The translations under genes were made by a program, and so were the position numbers. From contig JAEXCH010000018.1 of NCBI GenBank assembly GCA_023402275.1, positions 1 through 57,828 of the forward strand: a DNA stretch of 57,828 bases, written 5' to 3'. The DNA comes from Methanobacteriota archaeon. Lineage in GTDB: Archaea > Thermoplasmatota > Thermoplasmata > Methanomassiliicoccales > Methanomethylophilaceae. Positions 33,920 through 43,057 of this stretch are shown here, piece by piece (the stretch's first letter is position 1; every line of letters starts with the position of its first letter). The notes under the pieces were generated by a model. That model saw nothing but the letters and a program-made list of their open reading frames with translations. It did not search any database and had not been told where the DNA came from.

Positions 33920-35185
33920 ATGAAGATCGAAAAAGTATGGGCAAGAGAGGTATTGGACTCCAGAGGCAACCCCACTGTCGAGGCGGAATTGACAGTCAAC
34001 GGCAAGAGGATAACCGCAATAGCTCCGTCAGGAGCATCCACGGGAACATGGGAAGCCCATGAACTCAGGGACGGGGGAGATAGATACGGCGGAAAAGGTG
34101 TTCTGAAGGCTGTTGAGAATATAAGAGGCGAGATCGCAAGGACCATTGTAGGAATGGATCCCGCCGATCAGCGTACGATAGACTATGCACTCATCGATCT
34201 TGACGGTACGGATAACAAGACAAGATTGGGCGGGAACGCAACTGTGGCAGTATCCCTTGCAGCGGTAAAGGCGGGAGCATATGCCTTGGACATACCTGTA
34301 TATGAACACGTTGGAAATGATCACGTCACACTACCTTCGCCTATGTTCAACATAATCAACGGAGGCAAACATGCAGGCGGGGACCTGAAGATCCAAGAGT
34401 GCATGATAATTCCGGCAGGGGCAAGTTCATTCTCGGAGTGCCTGAGGATGTCCTCCGAGATATACATGGAACTGAAATCCATACTGAAGAAGAAATATGG
34501 TACAGGTGCGATAAACATCGGTGACGAAGGAGGTTTCGCCCCCCCGCTCGGCACAGTGGAAGAGGCAATGGAGACCATAATGTCCGCAGTATCCGGTGCC
34601 GGTTATTCTCCAGGCGATGAGGTGTTCCTGGCAATTGATGCCGCATCATCGGAATTCTATTCCGATGGGGTATACGAGGTGGATGGAATGAAATTATCCG
34701 CAGGGGAACTTGCTGACCACTATGCATTCCTTTCGGACAAATTCCCGTTGATAAGTATCGAGGATCCCTTTTTCGAGGATGATTTCGATACCACTGCAGA
34801 ACTCACCTCGATGATAGGGAACAAGGTACAGATCGTTGGGGATGACCTGTTCGTCACCAACACCCGACGTTTGTGCAAAGGCATCGAGATGGGGGCTGCC
34901 AATGCATTACTGCTCAAGGTCAACCAGATAGGAACAATAACTGAATCGGCCGATGCGGCACAGATGAGCTTCGATAACGGATATAATGTTGTGGTGTCAC
35001 ACAGATCCGGAGAATCGGAGGACACAACGATCGCCGATCTATCTGTTGGATGGGGATCCGGGGAGATAAAGACCGGCGCTCCGGCAAGAGGTGAGCGTAC
35101 GGCAAAGTACAACAGGCTCCTGAGGATAGAGGAGGAACTCGGTTCCAAGGCCGTGTTCGCGGGAAAGAAGGTATTCGGTCTGTGA
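33920..35185 (+). CDS. eno: Enolase
   Basis: 421 aa. Interconverts 2-phosphoglycerate and phosphoenolpyruvate. Signatures: REVLDSRGNPTVEAEL, APSGASTGTWEAHELRDG, MFNIINGGKHAGG, the catalytic INIGDEGGFAPP, metal site LAIDAASSEFY and SIEDPFFEDD, and VSHRSGESEDTTIADL near the end. It is the middle gene of the receiver-enolase-nicotinate phosphoribosyltransferase operon, with gaps of 2 and 4 bases. Confidence 0.96.
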   Translation: MKIEKVWAREVLDSRGNPTVEAELTVNGKRITAIAPSGASTGTWEAHELRDGGDRYGGKGVLKAVENIRGEIARTIVGMDPADQRTIDYALIDLDGTDNKTRLGGNATVAVSLAAVKAGAYALDIPVYEHVGNDHVTLPSPMFNIINGGKHAGGDLKIQECMIIPAGASSFSECLRMSSEIYMELKSILKKKYGTGAINIGDEGGFAPPLGTVEEAMETIMSAVSGAGYSPGDEVFLAIDAASSEFYSDGVYEVDGMKLSAGELADHYAFLSDKFPLISIEDPFFEDDFDTTAELTSMIGNKVQIVGDDLFVTNTRRLCKGIEMGAANALLLKVNQIGTITESADAAQMSFDNGYNVVVSHRSGESEDTTIADLSVGWGSGEIKTGAPARGERTAKYNRLLRIEEELGSKAVFAGKKVFGL

Positions 35186-35189
35186 TATT

Positions 35190-36377
35190 ATGGAAAGACT
35201 GTTCATTGCCGATGAGAATGACGTTCGCAGCGGATACACGATGGACGTCTATTTCGAAAGGACAAAAAGGATACTGGAATCCTGCGGTCTGGCGGATACG
35301 AACGTCTGTGCCGAGGTAACGGGCAGTTCTTTACCGAACGGATGGAACAAAGCAGTTTTCTGCGGTCTTGAAGAAGTGATAAGGCTGGTCGAAGGTCTTC
35401 CCATAAGCATATCCGCGATACCGGAAGGGACCGTATTCAGAACAAGGACGGCAGACAGTGTCAGAGTACCTCTTATGAACGTGTTCGGGAGATACACAGA
35501 TTTTGGGATAATGGAAACGGCGATATTGGGAATGCTGTGCCAACCATCAGGAATAGCTACGGCAGCCGCCCGTACAAAGATGGCTGCCAAGAACAAGACG
35601 GTACTCGCATTCGGCAACAGAAGGATGCATCCCGCCATATCAGGGGTGTTGGATCGATCCTCATACATAGGAGGATGCGACGGTGTATCCTCTAAGATAG
35701 GAGGGGACATAATCGGTCAGGAACCGATCGGAACGGTTCCCCACACCCTCATGCTTCTTATGGGAAGCAACGATGCGGCATTCAAGGCGTTCGACAGGGT
35801 AATAGAGAAGGATGTGCCAAGGATCATGCTGATCGATACATTCTCTGATGAAAGGACGGCAGCCATCGAGGCCTGTCGATCGATAAAGGACCTGAAAGGA
35901 GTGAGATTGGACACTCCCGGTTCGAGAAGGGGTAATTTCAAGGAATTGATAAATGAGGTCCGTTGGGAATTGGACATGAACGGACACAAGGATGTAGATA
36001 TAATCGTCTCAGGAGGATTGAACGAAGCGTCCATCGCCGACATTGTGGATACAAGCGTCTCCGGATTCGGGGTGGGGACATCAATAAGCAACGCCCCTAC
36101 ATTGGACATGTCGATGGATGTGGTAGAAAAGGACGGCAATCCCATATCCAAGAGAGGAAAGTTCGGCGGAAGGAAGTATGCCTATAGGTGTCCTCGTTGT
36201 TTTGAGATGGGAGTATCACTAAAACCAGATGATGATATCAAATGCACCTGCGGATGCAGCATGGATATGATCGAAAAAGAGGTGCTTCGCAACGGTCAGC
36301 GTGTCGACAAGGAAAGGACTCCTTCCGAGATACGTGATTCGGTGTTAGAACAGCTAAAAGTTGTTGGAGAATTGTAA
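35190..36377 (+). CDS. Nicotinate phosphoribosyltransferase family protein with zinc-ribbon tail
   Basis: 395 aa. Joins nicotinate to PRPP in NAD salvage. Motifs of the family: NVFGRYTDFGIMETAILGMLCQPSG (substrate tyrosine and Glu-Thr), FGNRRMHPAISG (the catalytic histidine), and the C-terminal barrel with IIVSGGLNEASI and GFGVGTSISNAP. The last 60 residues hold two cysteine pairs (CPRCFEMG, CTCGC), a zinc ribbon typical of the archaeal branch. Third gene of the receiver-enolase operon. A quinolinate-specific activity is less likely given the FGNRRMHP motif. Confidence 0.85.
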   Translation: MERLFIADENDVRSGYTMDVYFERTKRILESCGLADTNVCAEVTGSSLPNGWNKAVFCGLEEVIRLVEGLPISISAIPEGTVFRTRTADSVRVPLMNVFGRYTDFGIMETAILGMLCQPSGIATAAARTKMAAKNKTVLAFGNRRMHPAISGVLDRSSYIGGCDGVSSKIGGDIIGQEPIGTVPHTLMLLMGSNDAAFKAFDRVIEKDVPRIMLIDTFSDERTAAIEACRSIKDLKGVRLDTPGSRRGNFKELINEVRWELDMNGHKDVDIIVSGGLNEASIADIVDTSVSGFGVGTSISNAPTLDMSMDVVEKDGNPISKRGKFGGRKYAYRCPRCFEMGVSLKPDDDIKCTCGCSMDMIEKEVLRNGQRVDKERTPSEIRDSVLEQLKVVGEL

Positions 36378-36604
36378 TAACTCATTGGTGTTTTCCGCCG
36401 AAAAACCGTTTAATTATTATATATAAAGATTTCTATCAGAAAAATGCAAAAACCTGCACTTTTATTGGGATTATATATACCCTAAAAATGAGGATAACAG
36501 AAAGCTTATATCTACATGCCCCATAGAGAAGCCTGCACTTGTCTGTCGCATTATGGATGGGATCTGTGACGGTAAAGGCAACATAGCATAGGAGCAGGCT
36601 TATT
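36378..36604 (+). promoter_or_regulatory. AT-rich leader with long-range inverted repeat before a cysteine-rich protein
   Basis: No credible gene; two tiny frames of 12-13 codons only. Two TATA-like stretches (about 36471-36480 and 36504-36511). CCTGCACTT occurs twice (36453-36461, 36532-36540). AAGCCTGC at 36529-36536 is exactly complementary to GCAGGCTT at 36594-36601, whose right arm overlaps the ribosome site AGGAG and ends just before the GTG start. A transcript starting near 36530 could fold so that the start region is sequestered. Confidence 0.4.
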
Positions 36605-36877
36605 GTGAGTTGCAACTACACATCAGATGTATTGATCCCCTTCGGAGACGCTTACATCAGAACGCTGGATACGATGCATCCATGCGGTTTGATGAAGATC
36701 TACTGCGCGTGCGGCAGGATCGTTGACCTTGATAAGAAGGAGATGGGCCTCAAGTTATCTCTGAAAAAGGATCTAGAATGTGTAAGTTGCAGGAATGCCC
36801 GTATTTCGAAGGAGATCGAAAGTTTGAATGAACATTTCGATGGGATAGATAATGGCGAAGAAGAGCCACTCTATTGA
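36605..36877 (+). CDS. Small cysteine-rich (zinc-ribbon-like) protein, unknown function
   Basis: 90 aa with a GTG start supported by AGGAGCAGG upstream. Cysteines: C3, HPCG, YCACG and ECVSC; the CAC/CVSC pairs flank a basic loop (LDKKEMGLKLSLKKDL) like a zinc ribbon. The tail is acidic. No family recognised. Its leader may be structured. It stands alone, convergent with topA. Confidence 0.5.
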   Translation: MSCNYTSDVLIPFGDAYIRTLDTMHPCGLMKIYCACGRIVDLDKKEMGLKLSLKKDLECVSCRNARISKEIESLNEHFDGIDNGEEEPLY

Positions 36878-36983
36878 TTTCCCTATATTTTTCCAAGTGT
36901 TTTATAAATATTACGAAATATCAATTTAGTAATACCAAAGACAAGTGCCATGACATGTGCTTTTCAATGATCATTAAAAGTAA

Positions 36984-36999
36984 AAGGTCCGGAGACCTT
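36984..36999 (-). terminator. Hairpin terminator of topA
   Basis: AAGGTC/GACCTT 6-bp stem with a CGGA loop directly after the topA stop on the minus strand, followed there by TTTTACTTTTAATG. Confidence 0.55.
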
Positions 37000-39320
37000 C
37001 ATTGAGCTTTCGAAGTGGTTTTAGTCGCACGGGGCTTCTTTACGACAGCATCCTTTTCCGTTGCGGTCTTCTTCCTGCGGCTTCGGGTCTCGCAGTCAGG
37101 GTTGATGCATTCTTTGGTACCGTTGAATAGCACAACAGGTGCACCGCAGGATCCGCACTGTTCCCCTGTAGGGGTTATGGTCCCTCTGGGCCTCAACGGA
37201 TACGTCTGTGTGCACTTAGGCCATTCCGAACATCCTGCAAAACGTCTTCCCGCCTTGGAGAATGTGACCCTTATCGTTCCTTCCTTACATGTCGGACACG
37301 ATCCGAGATTGTTCTTCTCGGTGTTGCTCTTGCACTTAGGGTCGATACATTGTATCGATGGCGGCATACCCTTCCTTATTATCTTGAGCTGAGCCAGACT
37401 GCATTCCGGGCATGTGGTCTCGGTGGTCTGTATCATTGCCCCTCTCGGAAGAGGATATGCACGGGTACATTCGGGGTATCCGTCGCAGCCGATGAAGTTG
37501 CCGTTCTTCGACTTCTTGATGGTCATGTTGTTGCCGCAGGTAGGGCATATTCCGATATGCTGTTGAGTCCTCAAGGCAGAACGTATCTCGTCGCCTATCT
37601 CCTCCTTCTCGGATTCAATCTTCTTGGCCACATCATACAACATGTTCTGTGATTCCTTGACGACCCCTTCCAGAGTGTTCTTTCCCTCACTTATGTCCAG
37701 CATATCCGCCTCTAACTTGGAGGTCATTTCAGGTTCGGTTATGCCGCCACCGTGTTTCTCAAGCGATTTGGTCAGTGCCGTGCCGCTTGCGGTAGGCGTC
37801 ATGTAGTTCCCTTGAACATAATTCCTGGAGAACAGTTTGCCTATGATGTCATGTCTGGTACTCTTGGTACCAAGCTGCAGACGATCCATCTCCTGTATGA
37901 GTGAACCCTGATTGTATCTGTACGGAGGTTTGGTCTCTGATTCCTCCATGCTCTTGGTTCTGATGTCGATATCATCCCCTACATTCAGCTTAGGGATGTG
38001 CGTATCGACGGTCTTGAGATATTTCTTGTAGTATTTCTTCCAACCCAGGTCCTTCTGGACATATCCGTGGGCTTTGAAGATCTCTCCATTGACATCTATC
38101 TCGCAATCTGTCAGTTCTGCAAGGGCGTTAGGACCTACTGTTGCAAGGAACCTTCTGACTATGAGTTCATACAGTTTCCATTTGTCCCCCTTCATCTTAT
38201 CCGCTCTGGCACCTGCCGTCGGGTAGATAGGCGGATGATCGGTGGTCCTCTTCTTTCCTTTTGAGGGGCTGATCCTTTCCTGACGGAGTATCTCCTCTGC
38301 CTCAGCCTTGAAATCCGAATCCTTGAGTTTCTCGAGAACTCCCTTCAAGCTCAGACTCTTTGGATACTCGGTGTTCTCTGTACGGGGATATGAGATGTAT
38401 CCTCCGGTGTAAAGGTCCTCTGCGAGTTTCATGGCCACGGTAGGCGGTATGCCGATCTTGTTGGCCTCTACCTGCATGAGTGTGGTATCAAAAGGTGAAG
38501 GGCGGTATTCCTCTTTGTCCTCGGTCTTGTACGATATGATCTTTCCCTTTGTTGAGTCTGCTATCCTATCCATGACGGATTCGGCATCCTTCTTTTCCCA
38601 GAACGGATTCTTCTCATGCTCGCCCTTGAATGCGAGCATTCCGAATTTGCCGACAACATTCCAGAATGGAACGGGAACGAATCTCTCGATCTCCTCGTGA
38701 CGATCCACAAGAAGTTTCAGAGTAGGGCTTTGGACCCTTCCTACGGACATGAAGTTCTTACCGACCTGTCCTGATGATAAAGAGATTAGTCTTGTGAGTA
38801 CGGCACCCCAGGACAGATCGACGATCTGTCTCGCTTCTGCGGCATCTGCAAGTTTCTCATCGGGAAGGGTGAGTTCGGCGAATGCCTTCTCCACCTCCCC
38901 TTTCGTCAACGCACTGAATCTGGCACGTTTGACCTTTGACATGTCCGCACCTATGGAGGTTATGGTCTCCATGCCTATGAGCTCTCCCTCCCTATCGAAA
39001 TCGGTAGCGATTATTATCTCATCTGCGGTCTTGGCTATCTCGTTTATCTTGTTGATGATGGATTTTACCTTGACCTTCTTCACAGGGGTCGCATGTACAA
39101 GTTCTACCGGCGAAGTGCCTCCCCAGTCGTTGTATTCCTCCGGATAGTCCAATTCTATGATGTGGCCTCTTAGGCTGATCACAGTGTAATCATCGCCTCC
39201 AGCCTCGAATGTGATAGCCGTAACGCCGCCGCTTGATTCGGAATGTGATTTCCCGTCAGACAAAATTGTGGAGATCCTCCTTGCGGCATTGGCTTTCTCC
39301 GTGATTATCAGTTTCCTCAT
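36999..39320 (-). CDS. topA: DNA topoisomerase I (type IA) with four C-terminal zinc ribbons
   Basis: 773 aa. Relaxes negative supercoils. N-terminal TOPRIM (KLIITEKANAARRI, then IIIATDFDREGELIG with the DxD-type acids), active-site tyrosine in GYISYPRTENTEY (about residue 310), and after 570 four zinc ribbons (CPTCGNNM, CPECSLAQ, CPTCKEGT, CGSCGAPV, each closed by a later C-x3-7-C). A basic, lysine-rich tail ends the protein. Single gene with its own hairpin terminator. Confidence 0.95.
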   Translation of the reverse strand: MRKLIITEKANAARRISTILSDGKSHSESSGGVTAITFEAGGDDYTVISLRGHIIELDYPEEYNDWGGTSPVELVHATPVKKVKVKSIINKINEIAKTADEIIIATDFDREGELIGMETITSIGADMSKVKRARFSALTKGEVEKAFAELTLPDEKLADAAEARQIVDLSWGAVLTRLISLSSGQVGKNFMSVGRVQSPTLKLLVDRHEEIERFVPVPFWNVVGKFGMLAFKGEHEKNPFWEKKDAESVMDRIADSTKGKIISYKTEDKEEYRPSPFDTTLMQVEANKIGIPPTVAMKLAEDLYTGGYISYPRTENTEYPKSLSLKGVLEKLKDSDFKAEAEEILRQERISPSKGKKRTTDHPPIYPTAGARADKMKGDKWKLYELIVRRFLATVGPNALAELTDCEIDVNGEIFKAHGYVQKDLGWKKYYKKYLKTVDTHIPKLNVGDDIDIRTKSMEESETKPPYRYNQGSLIQEMDRLQLGTKSTRHDIIGKLFSRNYVQGNYMTPTASGTALTKSLEKHGGGITEPEMTSKLEADMLDISEGKNTLEGVVKESQNMLYDVAKKIESEKEEIGDEIRSALRTQQHIGICPTCGNNMTIKKSKNGNFIGCDGYPECTRAYPLPRGAMIQTTETTCPECSLAQLKIIRKGMPPSIQCIDPKCKSNTEKNNLGSCPTCKEGTIRVTFSKAGRRFAGCSEWPKCTQTYPLRPRGTITPTGEQCGSCGAPVVLFNGTKECINPDCETRSRRKKTATEKDAVVKKPRATKTTSKAQ

Positions 39321-39394
39321 TCGACCCCAGCGAGAACATAAGGATTATTTAATCGTTGGGAACTCAACGAAAAATGATGATCGGGGGTGAAGGA

Positions 39395-39835
39395 TCACTG
39401 TCTGACGCCAATGTGATGCATGTGTCCGCTGGACTGTGATGCCATTGTCAGCTTGCATCTGAGAACACCCTTTATCGCGGAGATGTCATTGGCCAAATTC
39501 TTAAGTTGACCCAACTCTCCCTCTACGATCAATACCTCCATGCACCTGTCGTGATCGAGGTGCACATGGATGGAGGTATTTATGTTCTGCATCTTGCCGT
39601 GCTGAAGTTCAGTGAGCTTCTCACCTATACCTGTGGTATGGTGGTCATATATCATCACTATGACGCCGCACATGAACTCCTTATCATTCTTCCATTCATT
39701 CTCCGCAAGAGAATCCCTGACCAGATCCCTTATTGCCTCTGATCTGCTGACATATCCCTTCTTGGATATCGCTTTGTCAAACTCTTTAAGGAGTTCGGGC
39801 TCAAGTGAGACACCGATGCGTGTTACGCCATCCAT
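39395..39835 (-). CDS. nikR: Nickel-responsive regulator NikR
   Basis: 146 aa. Ribbon-helix-helix DNA-binding N-terminus (TRIGVSLEPELLKEFDKAISKKGYVSRSEAIRDLVRD) and ACT-like nickel domain. The four nickel ligands are all present with the E. coli spacing: H79, H90, H92, C98 (LQHG...SIHVHLDHDRC). It should repress nickel uptake genes when nickel is plentiful. It lies 3 kb from hypA/hypD, but no nickel transporter is in the window. The target palindrome was not found by eye in the immediate promoters. Confidence 0.93.
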   Translation of the reverse strand: MDGVTRIGVSLEPELLKEFDKAISKKGYVSRSEAIRDLVRDSLAENEWKNDKEFMCGVIVMIYDHHTTGIGEKLTELQHGKMQNINTSIHVHLDHDRCMEVLIVEGELGQLKNLANDISAIKGVLRCKLTMASQSSGHMHHIGVRQ

Positions 39836-39957
39836 ACATACGAATGAGAGTACATGTTAATAAAAATATCAGAGGGCTGACGGACAGCATACTACAATAT
39901 CAAGCAATAACACGTCATGCACACTACTTATATCATCCCCTCTCATTACAACGATCG

Positions 39958-40758
39958 ATGGACCATACCCGAACTCTGCTTCAAGCGATCGAAAAGGCAG
40001 TTAAGGATGCTACAGAAGGAAAGGATACAGCCGTTGCATTCTCAGGAGGATTGGATTCGGGTGTGGTAGCGGCATTCGCATCAAAGTATTTCAGGGAATT
40101 GAGGTCATACACCGTCGGTACGCCGGATTCCCACGATGTGGTGTCTGCAAAGGAAATGGCCAAAAAAATGGGCATCGATAATACAGTGATCAAGATCGAA
40201 GAAGATGACATCATTCAGGCTTTGGAGAAAATGATAATGATAACAGGCACAAGAGACCCCGTCACATTATCATTTGAGATACCTTTGTTCTTCGTATGCA
40301 GGGAATGCAGTGAGAAGGATATCATCGGAGGACAGGGTGCAGATGAATTGTTCGCAGGATATTCAAAGTATGTAGGGGTGGGTCCTGAACCTCTTAAAGC
40401 TATGATATCATCCGATATGGAAAAACTTAGGAATTCAACATTACCCCATGAGAAGGCGGTGGCGGACCATTTCGGAAAAACGATCCACTATCCATTCCTG
40501 AATGAGGATGTGGTAAGGGTTGTGGAAGAGATGGATATCAGTGAACTGATGTCGGACGGATCCCCATTATCAAGGAAGAGGCCGCTCAGGGATATTGCTG
40601 ATATAATGGGATTGGAAGCACTGTCAACAAGGGATAAGAAGGCGGCCCAATACGGCTCAGGCGCCATGACATTGATAAAGAGGATATGCAGATCCAAGGA
40701 CATCACATACAAACAGCTTATCGATGAATTGTCTGGAGGCGATACGATTGACCAATGA
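39958..40758 (+). CDS. PP-loop ATPase of the asparagine synthetase C-terminal type, without glutaminase domain
   Basis: 266 aa from ATG 39958. PP-loop AVAFSGGLDSGVVAAF at about 23-38, then IIGGQGADELFAGYSKY, the second ATP/Mg motif of AsnB synthetase domains, and HYPFLNEDVV. The N-terminal glutaminase half of AsnB is missing, so the nitrogen donor or the substrate must differ (ammonia, or another amidation). Similar short forms occur in many Euryarchaeota. It overlaps folC by 11 bases if folC starts at TTG 40748. Confidence 0.75.
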   Translation: MDHTRTLLQAIEKAVKDATEGKDTAVAFSGGLDSGVVAAFASKYFRELRSYTVGTPDSHDVVSAKEMAKKMGIDNTVIKIEEDDIIQALEKMIMITGTRDPVTLSFEIPLFFVCRECSEKDIIGGQGADELFAGYSKYVGVGPEPLKAMISSDMEKLRNSTLPHEKAVADHFGKTIHYPFLNEDVVRVVEEMDISELMSDGSPLSRKRPLRDIADIMGLEALSTRDKKAAQYGSGAMTLIKRICRSKDITYKQLIDELSGGDTIDQ

Positions 40759-42070
40759 GAACATGACATGGTTATACTCCTTCACCACCCGTGGGATAAA
40801 GCTCGATCTTGAGAACACAAAGACCCTTCTGAGGAGGCTTGGGGACCCTCAGAACGATTTCAAGAGCATCCATGTGGCCGGTACAGACGGCAAGGGATCG
40901 ATATGTGCCTGCATATCCTCGATACTGATATCCTCACACATAAGAACGGGGTTGTACACATCACCGCACATTGAGGAATTCAATGAAAGGATCACCGTTG
41001 ACGGGAACAAGATATCCGATGATGAGATGGAAAGGATGATCGATATCATGAGGCCTGTCGTGAAAAGTATGGAGGATGAGGGCATGATACCTACATTCTT
41101 CGAGGTGACCACCGCGCTGGCATTCTTACATTTCAAGAAACAGGGTGTTGAGTATGCCGTCATAGAGGTGGGATTGGGCGGAAGATTGGACTCCACCAAT
41201 GTCGTGATCCCCGAGGTGTCGGTCATAGGCAACATAAGCATGGATCACCAGGAGTTCCTTGGCAATACCATGGAGGAGATAGCACTCGAAAAAGCAGGGA
41301 TAATTAAACCCGGTGTGCCCTGCGTGACAATGAACCCCGATCCCGTTTTCAAAGTCATAGAAAGGACCGCATCCGAAAGAGGTTCCAAGATATTCAGGAT
41401 CGATCCCAATGACATTTTGATCGGTAACGTGAAAGCCGAAGGGACGGAATTCCTGTACAAGGAAGAGGGATATTTCGTATCGATCCCGGGAAGCCGTCAG
41501 GCGAACAATGCCTCCATGGCGATAGAGGCTGTATCCAAATTAAAGATATTTGGTCAGTGCGTAAGATGTAATATCAAGAAGGGTCTTAAGGAGGTACGTT
41601 GGCCCTGCAGGCTCGAGAGGATAGGGGACACACCATTCATAGTGGATGTCACCCATACCGCTGCCGGCTCGTCCGCACTTGCCGATGATGTGGAAGCCAT
41701 CTATGGCAAAGTGGATGTCGTGATAGGGATGCTTAAGGATAAGGACATCAGAAGCATGTCAAGGAACCTGTCAAGAATATCCGATAAGGCATACATATCG
41801 GAATTGGACACGGAGAGGACCGCAAGCATCGATATAATGGAAGAGGCATTCATATCGGACCTCAGGGAGGTAGTGGTCTGCGACAACATACATCAGGCTA
41901 TGGAAAGGGCCGCAAGATCAGTATCCGACAATAAGATACTGATAACAGGGTCATTCCACACAGCAGAGGAGGCATTGGATTGGTTAAGAAGGACATCACA
42001 TGGATCTTGGACGTACTCTCAAAGGAATACAACAGAGGGGCATACCCAGGAAGATCGTCGGAAGGTCTGA
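40748..42070 (+). CDS. folC: Folylpolyglutamate/dihydrofolate synthase-type Mur ligase
   Basis: 440 aa. Adds glutamate to folate-like cofactors with ATP. P-loop HVAGTDGKGSICACIS, then YTSPHIEEFNERI, FFEVTTALAFLHF, GLGGRLDSTN and ISMDHQEFLG are all FolC hallmarks. TTG 40748 is preferred because a perfect GGAGG (40735-40739) sits 8 bases ahead; ATG 40763 lacks one. The 3' end overlaps nth by 91 bases. In a methanogen it could serve tetrahydrofolate or a related pterin; with the MetV-like gene it suggests true folate use. Confidence 0.85.
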   Translation: MTNENMTWLYSFTTRGIKLDLENTKTLLRRLGDPQNDFKSIHVAGTDGKGSICACISSILISSHIRTGLYTSPHIEEFNERITVDGNKISDDEMERMIDIMRPVVKSMEDEGMIPTFFEVTTALAFLHFKKQGVEYAVIEVGLGGRLDSTNVVIPEVSVIGNISMDHQEFLGNTMEEIALEKAGIIKPGVPCVTMNPDPVFKVIERTASERGSKIFRIDPNDILIGNVKAEGTEFLYKEEGYFVSIPGSRQANNASMAIEAVSKLKIFGQCVRCNIKKGLKEVRWPCRLERIGDTPFIVDVTHTAAGSSALADDVEAIYGKVDVVIGMLKDKDIRSMSRNLSRISDKAYISELDTERTASIDIMEEAFISDLREVVVCDNIHQAMERAARSVSDNKILITGSFHTAEEALDWLRRTSHGSWTYSQRNTTEGHTQEDRRKV

Positions 42071-42636
42071 ATCCGGAGTGGGAACCCGATCCCTTCCATG
42101 TTCTGATAGCCACAATACTATCCCAAAGGACAAGGGATGACAACACACGGAAAGCATCCGATAATCTTTTCAAAAAATACAATTCAATAGAGGAGATAGC
42201 CGATGCTGATGCAGATGATGTGGCCATACTAGTCAGACCAGCAGGGTTCCCAAAGCAGAAGGCGAAGGCCATTGTGGATTGCTGCAAGGTGCTTAGGGAC
42301 GAATACGATTGCATCGTCCCGGAAGATACCGACGTCCTTATGACGCTCCCAATGGTGGGAAGGAAGACCGCAGCATGTGTCAGATCATATGCGATGGGGA
42401 TACCGGCGGTATGCGTCGACACCCATGTTCACAGGATATCCAATCTTATGGGACTTGTACATACCAAGGATCCTTGTGCAACAGAGATGGAGCTGATGAG
42501 GATAACTCCAGAGGACAGATGGATCGATATAAACAGATACCTCGTCAGACACGGCCAGGTGGTATGTCTTCCGAACCACCCTCATTGCGAAAGATGTTCT
42601 GTAAGGGATATGTGCGATCACTATCTTTTAAAGTAA
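41980..42636 (+). CDS. nth: Endonuclease III (DNA glycosylase/AP lyase)
   Basis: 218 aa. Removes oxidised pyrimidines. Helix-hairpin-helix region LPMVGRKTAACVRSYAMG with the catalytic lysine, the later catalytic aspartate in AVCVDTHVHRISNLMGL, and a 4Fe-4S cluster CLPNHPHCERCSVRDMC (C-x6-C-x2-C-x5-C). TTG start at 41980 is supported by GAGGAGG seven bases upstream and gives the standard N-terminus; the next ATG would cut the fold. This makes a 91-base overlap with folC. Confidence 0.9.
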   Translation: MVKKDITWILDVLSKEYNRGAYPGRSSEGLNPEWEPDPFHVLIATILSQRTRDDNTRKASDNLFKKYNSIEEIADADADDVAILVRPAGFPKQKAKAIVDCCKVLRDEYDCIVPEDTDVLMTLPMVGRKTAACVRSYAMGIPAVCVDTHVHRISNLMGLVHTKDPCATEMELMRITPEDRWIDINRYLVRHGQVVCLPNHPHCERCSVRDMCDHYLLK

Positions 42637-42676
42637 GAGGGCATTGAGTTATATTTGGATCGCCATATCCCAAAAG

Positions 42677-43057
42677 ATGCATGAGGTCTCTGTGGTGGCC
42701 GATCTTATGACAGCCATAAAGAAGGAACTCGAAAGATATGATGTCATCTCCGTTAAGGAGGTGACCATGACCGTAGGGAAACTCACCAATCTGGGAACGG
42801 AACAGATGGAGTTCGCTTATGAGATCATGTCAAGGGATTCGATCCTGGAAGGTTCAAAGCTTGTGATCGAGGAAGAGGAGATAGAGGTCGAGTGCGAAAA
42901 GTGCGGTTACAAAGGACCGACCAAGAAACTTGAGATGGGGGAGGAGATGCATTATCAGATACCTATACTCTCATGCCCTGAGTGCAATGGTCAGGTCAAC
43001 ATAACAGCAGGAAAGACCTGCTGTGTCAAATCGATGGAGATAGAGGAGGCCGACTGA
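42677..43057 (+). CDS. hypA: Hydrogenase nickel incorporation protein HypA
   Basis: 126 aa starting MHEVSVVADLM. Delivers nickel to NiFe-hydrogenase precursor. N-terminal Met-His-Glu nickel site intact; zinc site with CEKCGYKG (about 76-83) and CPECNGQ (108-114). Starts the hypA-hypD-unknown operon; its stop shares one base with the hypD start. Points to NiFe hydrogenases elsewhere in the genome, as expected for an H2-dependent methanogen. Confidence 0.94.
   Translation: MHEVSVVADLMTAIKKELERYDVISVKEVTMTVGKLTNLGTEQMEFAYEIMSRDSILEGSKLVIEEEEIEVECEKCGYKGPTKKLEMGEEMHYQIPILSCPECNGQVNITAGKTCCVKSMEIEEAD

Noticed and set aside
36443..36525. Two 12-13 codon frames in the leader before 36605 as regulatory peptides
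   Set aside because: No codon run or ribosome site that would suggest attenuation; chance frames in AT-rich DNA are more likely.
39836..39957. NikR autoregulatory site between nikR and the PP-loop gene
   Set aside because: I looked for a spaced inverted repeat of the NikR type and found none convincing by eye.
42309..42647. 112-codon plus-strand frame within nth
   Set aside because: Alternative frame of a well-identified endonuclease III; no ribosome site and no recognisable domain.
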